Under the pieces are notes generated by a model. The model did not search any database and had not been told where the DNA came from. It worked only from the letters and a program-made list of their open reading frames with translations. From CAZGSN01 sp964371655 (GTDB lineage Bacteria; Desulfobacterota; Binatia; HRBIN30), in assembly GCA_964371655.1 (NCBI GenBank), contig CAYJOD010000077.1:1-31337 (forward strand): DNA of 31,337 nucleotides, written 5' to 3'. A program made the translations under genes and the position numbers. Within the stretch, counting starts at the first letter, position 1; each line of letters opens with the position of its first letter. This document shows positions 25,608 to 31,337 of this stretch, in pieces.

Positions 25608-26678
25608 TCACGGTAGCTTCGCCGGTGGCTGCGCGTTGCTCACATCACCGTTGAGGGCTTCCAGGAAGGCGACGAGATCATCGATCTGTGCCGGGGCGAG
25701 ATTGAGCGGCTTGATTTCCTTCGACAGCCAAGGATTCGGCACACCACCTTTATTGTAGAGCTCGACCACTTGCCGTAGCGTCGCGTGCGAGCCGTCGTGC
25801 ATGTACGGCGCGGTTTGCGCGACGTTGCGCAGGGTCGGGGTCTTGAACGCGCCCTTTTCGCTCTCGGCTTTGCTTTGCTCGAAGCGACCGAGGTCTGGTT
25901 TCGGCTTGTCCATGCCGACGCCCAGGTTGTGGTAGCTTTCGTCGGCGAAGTTGAAGCCGGAGTGACAAACCTTACAGTTCGCGGCGCCGTTGAAGAGCTC
26001 CAGGCCACGCACCGCGGCGGCGCTCAGGGCGCTCTTGTCGCCGGCGTTGTAGCGGTCGAACGGGCTGTTGCCGGAGACCACCGTGCGCTCATAGGAGGCG
26101 ATCGCCTGCGCGATGCGCGTCATGGTGATCTCTTTCGAACCGAACGCCTTTTCGAATAGCGGCGCGTAGCCAGGCACTGTCTTGCACTGTTTGACCACGT
26201 CGTTGTGGCTGGCCATGGCCATCTCTACCGGGTTGGTCAGCGGACCGTGAGCTTGTTCTTCGAGATCCTTGGCGCGTCCGTCCCAGAACTGAACGTCGGA
26301 GAACAGCCGGTTGATCACCGTCGGGCTGTTGCGACCTCCGAGCTTGAAGCCAACACCCTTGGACGTCGGCGACGGATCGGCGAAGCCGTGGTACGGGTTG
26401 TGACACGACGCGCAAGAAAGCGACTTGTCCTTGGAGAAGCGCGGATCGAAGTACAGAAGCTTGCCGAGCTCGACCTTCTCGGCGCTGAGGGGATTGTTGT
26501 CAGGGATGTAGGCCGCGCCCGCTTGCAGACCGAGCGGCAGCTCCATCGAGAAGGTGCCGGATTTGAGCATCTCCCTGGCCGCTTTCGGCGCCGGGTCTTG
26601 TGCCCACACAGCGACTGCGGTTGCCCCATAGATCAACCCCGCCGCGACAACCCGAGACAAAGAAACCCATTTGTTCAT
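25608..26678 (-). CDS. Di-haem cytochrome c peroxidase (CcpA/MauG family)
   Basis: 356 residues. The signal peptide is about 1-26 (ending VAVWAQ), so the protein is periplasmic. Two c-type haem sites are present: CASCH (C89, C92, H93) and CKVCH (C235, C238, H239). FKTPTLRNV and PYMHDGS (M293) are typical of bacterial peroxidases, where this Met is the distal ligand of the high-potential haem. WDGRAKDLEEQ and TNPVEM are conserved. It should reduce H2O2 to water with cytochrome c electrons; MauG-like protein oxidation is the alternative, but Met rather than Tyr favours peroxidase. GAGGAGG lies just upstream of the ATG. Confidence 0.95.
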   Translation of the reverse strand: MNKWVSLSRVVAAGLIYGATAVAVWAQDPAPKAAREMLKSGTFSMELPLGLQAGAAYIPDNNPLSAEKVELGKLLYFDPRFSKDKSLSCASCHNPYHGFADPSPTSKGVGFKLGGRNSPTVINRLFSDVQFWDGRAKDLEEQAHGPLTNPVEMAMASHNDVVKQCKTVPGYAPLFEKAFGSKEITMTRIAQAIASYERTVVSGNSPFDRYNAGDKSALSAAAVRGLELFNGAANCKVCHSGFNFADESYHNLGVGMDKPKPDLGRFEQSKAESEKGAFKTPTLRNVAQTAPYMHDGSHATLRQVVELYNKGGVPNPWLSKEIKPLNLAPAQIDDLVAFLEALNGDVSNAQPPAKLP

Positions 26679-26820
26679 GTCGTTCCTCCTCGCGTGCGGT
26701 TATTTGCTTTACGGGAAGTTGCCGGGGGCGACAAGCCGGGTGCGTCTTGCTGCCCCCCACGGCCGCGGCGATGCGAATGACCGAAGCCTAGCCGCCGAAA
26801 AAGCAAGAGTAAGGAAGAAA

Positions 26821-26893
26821 TGGGCAGGGAGTGAATTGAACACTCGACACAAGGATTTTCAGTCCTTTGCTCTACCGACTGAGCTACCTGCCC
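26821..26893 (-). tRNA. tRNA-Phe (GAA)
   Basis: Reading the minus strand, a full cloverleaf is visible: acceptor gggcagg/cctgccc, D-arm gctcagtcggtagagc, anticodon stem aagga/tcctt with loop ctgaaaa (anticodon GAA), T-arm gagtg-ttcaatt-cactc and discriminator A. The 3' CCA is not encoded (tttcttcc follows). There is no intron and no neighbouring tRNA. Confidence 0.97.
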
Positions 26894-26995
26894 AAGCGCT
26901 GCGGTTGCCGCTGACGCGACGGAGTCGGTCTTTTACAGAGACGAGCGCGCTTCGGCAAGGGCGTCGCCTTCTCCCAAATCCAGCACTAGGAATTC

Positions 26996-27075
26996 GAACA
27001 GGGATGAACAGGATGGACAAGATGTTGAGAGGGAAGGTCTCTTCATCCTGTCGATCCTGTCTATCCATGTTTCTT
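26996..27075. repeat. Long palindrome, aacaggatg family
   Basis: The left arm (26996-27028, gaacagggatgaacaggatgg units, 8-9 bp) pairs with the right arm (27041-27075, catcctgtcgatcctgtctatcc) around a ~12-nt loop. The purine-rich arm comes first. It lies between the divergent tRNA-Phe and kinase genes. Confidence 0.85.
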
Positions 27076-27433
27076 CGCTCACCGTTTGGGTTCTCCTAGC
27101 TGTCGGCGCTGTCTCTCTCAGGGCTTCTGCACGGGCGTGGACATCCGCACCCGCAGCAAAATCCATGCTTGCCGGAGGTTGGGGCCTGTGGTCGAATTGT
27201 CGTGGGGACTTCCTCGGTGGATGCCGCTGCCATGTTCGATGCGATCGCTGCCCAGATCCCCAGGATGCTGAACCGAGCGGTTGTGGCTCGATCTGTACCT
27301 TCAATCCGCTGGGCGCTATTAAAGTTGCTCGTGCACCAGCTCAACGTCCTTAACACCGATTCGCAGCGCTCTCGCGGCGACTACGGTCCAGTTACCCGAA
27401 CTGCAATTCCAGCGTGCGCAGGCGACCTTCCCT
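27076..27433. other. Long kinase upstream region, nothing recognised
   Basis: Apart from the palindrome before it, this stretch upstream of the sensor kinase holds no gene I can support. Short open frames on both strands have neither ribosome sites nor recognisable sequence. The kinase promoter should be here; a weak candidate TTGCTC...TTAACA lies near 27325-27355. Confidence 0.4.
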
Positions 27434-29347
27434 TTGCCTAAGACGAAAAAAACACCGGCACCGCCGAAGCTGGCGGAAATACGTTGGCAGGCCGTTCTCG
27501 ACACGGCGCGCGACGCGATCGTCAGTATCGACGCCGACGGAGCGGTCACCCTCTTCAACCGCTCCGCCGAAGAGATATTCGGCTACCGTGCCGACGAGAT
27601 TCTCGGTCGCAAGATCGAGTTGCTCATGCCTTCCCCCTATCGCGACGCGCACCAAGGCTACGTGCGCCGCTATCAAGAAGGTGGCGAAGCAAGGGCGATC
27701 GGCCGCATCCGCGAGGTCGAGGCCATGCGCAAGAACGGCGAGGTCTTTCCCATCGAGCTCGCGGTATCGGAAGCACGCGCGGAAGGGGTCGTCATCTACA
27801 CCGCGATCATCCGTGATGTCTCCGAACGCCGTGCCACCGAGGAGGCGCTGCGGCGCGAACGCGACTTCGCCGAACGCCTGATCGAAACGGCGCAGGCCAT
27901 CGTCCTGCTTCTCAGCCCCGAGGGCGCCATCCTCCGTTTCAATTCGTACATGGAGAAGCTCAGCGGGCATGCGCTGGCGAGCGTGCAGGGGCAGGACTGG
28001 TTCAAGACCTTTCTCCCCAAGTCCGATTACGCCGGGCTGCGGCGCGTGTTCTTGCGCACGCTGTCGGGCAGCGAGATTCGTGGGCACATCCATCCGATCA
28101 TTACCGCCAGCGGTGAGGTGCGCCAAATCGAATGGTACGCCAGCGCCCTGCACGACGCGCAAGGCGAGATCATCGGCATCCTCTCCATCGGCCAAGACAT
28201 CACCGAACAACTCGGCATCATCGAGTCGTTGCGGGACAGTGAAGCACGTTTCGCCTCGTTCATGGACCACCTGCCCGGGGTCGCGTTCATGAAGGATCTC
28301 AACGGCGACTACGTGTACGTCAACCGAACCTTCGAGGAGCTGTTCGGATACAATCTCGGCGATATCATCGGCAAACGTGAGTCGGCGCTCTGGGGCGAGG
28401 GAGTCGCGCGCCAGCTACGCGAGAACGATCACAAGGTGATCGAGACCGGCACTTTCCTGCAAACCACCGAGGCGATTCCACATCGCGACGGTTTGCATCA
28501 ATGGTGGGTGAACAAGTTCCCGATTCTGGACAAGGACGGCAGGATCTCCATGGTTGCGGGTGTCGCCGTGGACATCACCGAGCGCGTACAAGCTGAAGAA
28601 GCTCTGCAATCCTTGCAGCGCGCCACCCAACAAAAGGCGCGGCTCGCCGACATCGGCGCGATCACGGCGCAGATCGCCCACGATCTCGGCAATCCGCTCG
28701 CCGCCGTCTCGATGCAGGCGCAGCTGATCCTGCGCCGCATTCAGCGCGACGACACCCAGCCGGTATCGACGATCGCGCGTGCAGTCCAGCGCATGTTTGC
28801 CGAGGTGAACCGACTCACCATGCTCATCCGCGAGTTCCTGGAATTCTCGCGCGAACAGCGTCTGGCGCCGACCGATGTGAGCGTGGACCACTTCCTGACG
28901 ACCGTTGCCGAGGCCTGGCGGCCTTTCGCTGCGCAACGCGACGTCACCATAAGCATGCGAATCGCGCCCCGCTTACCGGCCCTGCACGCGGACATCGACA
29001 AGCTCCGCCGCGTCTTCGACAACCTGGTGCGCAATGCCATCGAAGCGATCGAAGGACGCGGCGACGTGATCCTGTCGGCCACGGTCCACGAGCCGGGGAC
29101 CTTGCGTCTCAGAGTCGAAGACAGCGGTTCCGGCATTTCTGAAAGCGTCGACGTGTTTCGGTTGTTCGAGACTACGAAATCCGACGGAACCGGTCTCGGC
29201 CTCCCCATTGCCAAACAGATCGTCCAGGCTCACGGCGGCCGCATCGAGTATGCGAGCGTCGAGCCGCGCGGCACCGTGTTCTTCGTCGACCTCCCATGTG
29301 CGGGCACGCCCGCCTGGGTAGATGTCGATTCTTCTTCTGGAATCTAG
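27434..29347 (+). CDS. Triple-PAS sensor histidine kinase, FixL-like first PAS
   Basis: 637 residues from a TTG start with a weak ribosome site; no ATG/GTG is upstream in frame before the first PAS. It has no membrane segment, so it is cytoplasmic. PAS1 (about 15-130) resembles FixL: LMPSPYRDAHQGYVRRY places H73 at FixL's proximal haem His, and R91 (AIGR) near its distal Arg. PAS2 is about 145-260 and PAS3 about 270-388. The HisKA domain has the phospho-acceptor H416 (AQIAHDLGNPL). The HATPase has an N-box (DNLVRNAIEAI), G1 (VEDSGSGIS) and G2 (GTGLGLPIAKQI). No response regulator adjoins it. Haem binding is a possibility only, because many non-haem PAS domains share this motif. Confidence 0.92.
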   Translation: MPKTKKTPAPPKLAEIRWQAVLDTARDAIVSIDADGAVTLFNRSAEEIFGYRADEILGRKIELLMPSPYRDAHQGYVRRYQEGGEARAIGRIREVEAMRKNGEVFPIELAVSEARAEGVVIYTAIIRDVSERRATEEALRRERDFAERLIETAQAIVLLLSPEGAILRFNSYMEKLSGHALASVQGQDWFKTFLPKSDYAGLRRVFLRTLSGSEIRGHIHPIITASGEVRQIEWYASALHDAQGEIIGILSIGQDITEQLGIIESLRDSEARFASFMDHLPGVAFMKDLNGDYVYVNRTFEELFGYNLGDIIGKRESALWGEGVARQLRENDHKVIETGTFLQTTEAIPHRDGLHQWWVNKFPILDKDGRISMVAGVAVDITERVQAEEALQSLQRATQQKARLADIGAITAQIAHDLGNPLAAVSMQAQLILRRIQRDDTQPVSTIARAVQRMFAEVNRLTMLIREFLEFSREQRLAPTDVSVDHFLTTVAEAWRPFAAQRDVTISMRIAPRLPALHADIDKLRRVFDNLVRNAIEAIEGRGDVILSATVHEPGTLRLRVEDSGSGISESVDVFRLFETTKSDGTGLGLPIAKQIVQAHGGRIEYASVEPRGTVFFVDLPCAGTPAWVDVDSSSGI

Positions 29348-29384
29348 CCCCGAGCCCGCGAGCGCTGCCGATGCTCGGCTAGCG

Positions 29385-29547
29385 TCACGCCGCGGCGTGG
29401 GCTGCGGCGACGAGGTTGGCCATCAAGGTACGAGCCTGCTCCGACGTGCAGCGACCGCAGCCGTCGACGACGGTCGTGCGAATCGTGATCGCGACGGTAC
29501 AGCGTGTGCGCGGCGAGTCGTCCCCGCCCCGGTGCGATTGACTGGGG
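29385..29547 (-). pseudogene. Possible coding remnant with CGRC motif
   Basis: An open frame of 53 codons bounded by stops reads ...TTVVDGCGRCTSEQAR and ends in an Ala-rich helix, faintly like the C-terminal end of bacterioferritin-associated-ferredoxin-type proteins. It has no ATG, GTG or usable TTG start and lacks the N-terminal CxC. It may be a remnant or chance. Confidence 0.2.
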
Positions 29548-29562
29548 CTAGGCTTTGCGGTT

Positions 29563-29592
29563 GATCGGACCGATCAGACGGATCGGTCCGAT
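29563..29592. promoter_or_regulatory. Perfect 12-bp dyad upstream of the M28 peptidase
   Basis: atcggaccgatc (29564-29575) is the exact complement of gatcggtccgat (29581-29592), 5-nt spacer. Each arm is itself nearly self-complementary. It lies 11 bp before the GGAGGG ribosome site (29603-29608). It could be an operator or a leader hairpin for the peptidase gene. Confidence 0.55.
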
Positions 29593-29615
29593 ACTATTTC
29601 CCGGAGGGTCGAGCG

Positions 29616-30818
29616 ATGATTGGCGAGCAATATCAGAGCGAGATGTATTCCTTGATCGAGGAAGTTCTGCGCGAGATCGGGCCGCGCGAGTCGTGCAGCG
29701 AAAACGAAAAGCGACTGGGTCGCAAGTTGATCGAGCGCTGGAGTGCGCTCGGCCTCGATACGCGCACGGAGCGCTTCACCTGCAATCCAAAAGCCTTCCT
29801 CGGCTTCATCCCGTTCTCGGCGCTGCTCTATCTCGCCGCAACGATCACCTACTGGCTGTGGCCATTTCTCTGCTTCCTGCTGGCAACTACGGCCATGGCG
29901 CTCATCGTCTTCGAGCTACTGCGCTATCGTGAGCTCGTCGATCCACTCTTCCCCGCGGCGGAAGGGGAAAACGTCATCGCCATCTTTCGTCCAGCCGGAG
30001 ACGTGAAACGCCGGGTCGTCGTCAGTGCCCACCAGGATTCGGCGTACGAGTTCAATCTCTGGTACTTCCTCAAGAGCGCAGCGGCCCCGATCATGATCAT
30101 CGCTTTCGCCGCCGGCTTCGTGCCGATGTTCGGCGGCTTGTTCAAGAGCCTGCTCGGCGCCGGCAACGACAGCCATGCGTTCAACGTGATCGGATGCATT
30201 TGCATCGGGCTCTATCCGGTGGTCGGATTGAACCTCTTCTTTCACACCTACTCGGTGGTGCCGGGCGCCATGGACGATCTCGCGGGGATCAGCGTTCTAC
30301 ACGGCGCCGCGAAAGCGTTGAGCGAGGCACAACGCAACGGCCAGCCGCTGGTGCACAACACCGAGGTCGTGCTGCTGGCAGCTTCGTCGGAAGAAGCTGG
30401 CCTGCGCGGCGCCAAGCGCTACGTGGCGGCACACGCCGCGGAGATGGCGGCGCTACCGACCTGCGGGCTGTTCGTCGATGGCGTCTACGACGAACGCCAC
30501 CTGACGGTCGTCTACCGTGAGCTGTTCACCAGCGCCTATCACGACCCACGATTGGTGCGGCTCGCCAGGGATATCGCCGCCGAGCACAGCTGGCCGATCA
30601 AGGAGCACATGATCCCGCTCGGGGCCAGCGACGCGACGGCGTTTAGCACGGCCGGGATCCCGGCCGTCGCCTTGCTCTGCCAGGACGCGACGCGTCTGGT
30701 CGAAAATTACCACACGCGCCTGGACACCCTCGACTACGTACGGCCGCAATCTTTGGCGGTGATGCTGCAGATCGTCATCGAGATGGTGCAGCGCATCGAC
30801 GCGAATGGATTGACGTGA
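29616..30818 (+). CDS. Membrane M28-family metallopeptidase
   Basis: 400 residues, ATG with GGAGGG 7 nt upstream. It is a zinc aminopeptidase/carboxypeptidase-type fold with ligands H139 and D141 (SAHQDS), D220 or D221 (GAMDD), E259-E260 (SSEEAG, one catalytic), an Asp near 288 and H366 (NYHTRLDT). Two hydrophobic helices (about 61-100) precede the catalytic motif. Two more (about 157-180 and 188-210) are inserted between SAHQDS and GAMDD, splitting the active-site motifs with membrane segments. There is no signal peptide. The substrate is unknown. It is flanked by an operator-like dyad upstream and a palindrome downstream. Confidence 0.88.
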   Translation: MIGEQYQSEMYSLIEEVLREIGPRESCSENEKRLGRKLIERWSALGLDTRTERFTCNPKAFLGFIPFSALLYLAATITYWLWPFLCFLLATTAMALIVFELLRYRELVDPLFPAAEGENVIAIFRPAGDVKRRVVVSAHQDSAYEFNLWYFLKSAAAPIMIIAFAAGFVPMFGGLFKSLLGAGNDSHAFNVIGCICIGLYPVVGLNLFFHTYSVVPGAMDDLAGISVLHGAAKALSEAQRNGQPLVHNTEVVLLAASSEEAGLRGAKRYVAAHAAEMAALPTCGLFVDGVYDERHLTVVYRELFTSAYHDPRLVRLARDIAAEHSWPIKEHMIPLGASDATAFSTAGIPAVALLCQDATRLVENYHTRLDTLDYVRPQSLAVMLQIVIEMVQRIDANGLT

Positions 30819-30825
30819 CACAAAC

Positions 30826-30891
30826 GGTATCTGGTATCTGGTTCCTGGTATCTGGAAGAAACGAAATACCACATCAGAGATACCAGATACC
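30826..30891. repeat. Long palindrome, ggtatctg family
   Basis: The left arm (30826-30855) carries three copies of an 8-9-mer ggtatctg(g). The right arm (30866-30891) carries the complementary agataccagatacc units. The loop is about 10 nt. It sits between convergent genes (peptidase and ahcY), 8 bp after one stop and 17 bp from the other, so it could terminate both. Confidence 0.85.
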
Positions 30892-30907
30892 GTGAGCTGT
30901 CAGGTCC

Positions 30908-31337
30908 TCAATAGCGGTAGTGATCCGGCTTGTACGGACCTTCCACCGGGACGCCGATGTAGTCGGCTTGCTTTTGCGTCAGCGTTGTCAGCCTGACGCC
31001 GAGCTTGGCGAGGTGCAGCCGTGCGACCTCTTCGTCGAGTCGCTTCGGCAGCATGTACACCTTGCTCTCGTACTTGCCGGGGTTCTGCCAGAGCTCGAGC
31101 TGGGCCAGCATCTGGTTGGTGAAAGAAGCGCTCATCACGAATGACGGATGGCCGGTGGCGCAACCGAGGTTCAATAATCGCCCTTCGGCGAGCACCAGCA
31201 CCGAGTGCCCATCCGGAAAGACCCACTCGTCGTACTGCGGCTTGATGTTGATCTTCTTGATGCCGGGGATCTTCGCCAAGCCGGCCATGTCGATTTCGTT
31301 GTCGAAGTGGCCGATGTTGCCGACGATCGCCTTGTCC
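30908..31337 (-). CDS. ahcY: Adenosylhomocysteinase, C-terminal part
   Basis: The gene runs off the right edge; only the last ~142 residues are present. The enzyme splits S-adenosylhomocysteine into adenosine and homocysteine with bound NAD, keeping methylation going. Visible landmarks are GNIGHFDNEID from the NAD-domain edge, LAEGRLLNLGCATGHPSF (the family's near-invariant segment) and the C-terminal KPDHYRY, whose Lys and Tyr reach into the partner subunit's cofactor site. The reading frame is intact to the edge. Confidence 0.97.
   Translation of the reverse strand, partial: DKAIVGNIGHFDNEIDMAGLAKIPGIKKINIKPQYDEWVFPDGHSVLVLAEGRLLNLGCATGHPSFVMSASFTNQMLAQLELWQNPGKYESKVYMLPKRLDEEVARLHLAKLGVRLTTLTQKQADYIGVPVEGPYKPDHYRY

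Noticed and set aside
27096..27356. An 86-codon minus-strand frame with a Cys-rich end (CCGCGC)
   Set aside because: No ribosome site or recognisable domain; the Cys run comes from GC-rich sequence. A small peptide cannot be excluded.
29386..29399. 14-bp perfect palindrome cacgccgcggcgtg
   Set aside because: It has no loop, is pure GC-rich sequence and such short palindromes are expected by chance at this GC content.
29322..29564. An 80-codon plus-strand frame overlapping the end of the histidine kinase gene
   Set aside because: No family resemblance (not a receiver domain), a weak ribosome site and random-looking composition.

Overview
The window is GC-rich, single-contig-like bacterial chromosome. 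Its gene content points to a deltaproteobacteria-like lineage. My best guess is Binatota (Desulfobacterota_B), based on large secreted Cys-rich/FG-GAP proteins with Thr-Pro linkers and a MYXO-CTERM-like tail, a DUF1302-like outer-membrane barrel, two acyl-CoA dehydrogenases and a group 3b hydrogenase. This placement is inference from gene style only.

Layout. 227-7002: a secreted Cys-rich protein (-), a DnaQ-exonuclease/GIY-YIG (UvrC-like) fusion nuclease (+) and a giant FG-GAP/Cys-rich surface protein (-). 7298-11226: an MCAD-like acyl-CoA dehydrogenase (+), a class I fructose-bisphosphate aldolase (+) and an LCAD/IVD-like acyl-CoA dehydrogenase (-). 11449-22100: an eleven-gene minus-strand block, read hydB - cNMP-fold protein - hydG - hydD - hydA - maturation protease - hypA - hypF - hypC - hypD - hypE. 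It encodes a cytoplasmic NAD(P)-linked group 3b-type [NiFe] hydrogenase and most of its maturation apparatus; hypB is absent and HypA lacks its zinc hairpin. 22383-31337: a DUF1302-like barrel (-), a UspA protein (-) behind a sigma-54-like promoter, an ABM-fold protein (+), a di-haem cytochrome c peroxidase (-), tRNA-Phe (-), a three-PAS histidine kinase with a FixL-like first PAS (+), a membrane M28 peptidase (+) and the C-terminal part of adenosylhomocysteinase (-).

How the genes work together. The hydrogenase structural genes are joined by 4-bp stop/start overlaps, suggesting tight translational coupling. HydA binds the NiFe site, HydD carries Fe-S clusters, and HydB plus HydG carry electrons to FAD and NAD(P). 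HypF, C, D and E make the Fe(CN)2CO group, HypA should help deliver nickel, and the protease should trim the nine-residue HydA tail.

The most unusual structure is between the genes. Most intergenic gaps over about 90 bp hold a long imperfect palindrome (roughly 65-125 bp). Many have arms built from degenerate 7-9-bp units. There are at least eight sequence families with one shared architecture, and in the six purine-biased families the purine-rich arm always comes first. Three copies of one family (GAAAACCGG type) punctuate or flank the hydrogenase/hyp block. They occur in divergent, convergent and codirectional gaps, so simple termination does not explain all of them.
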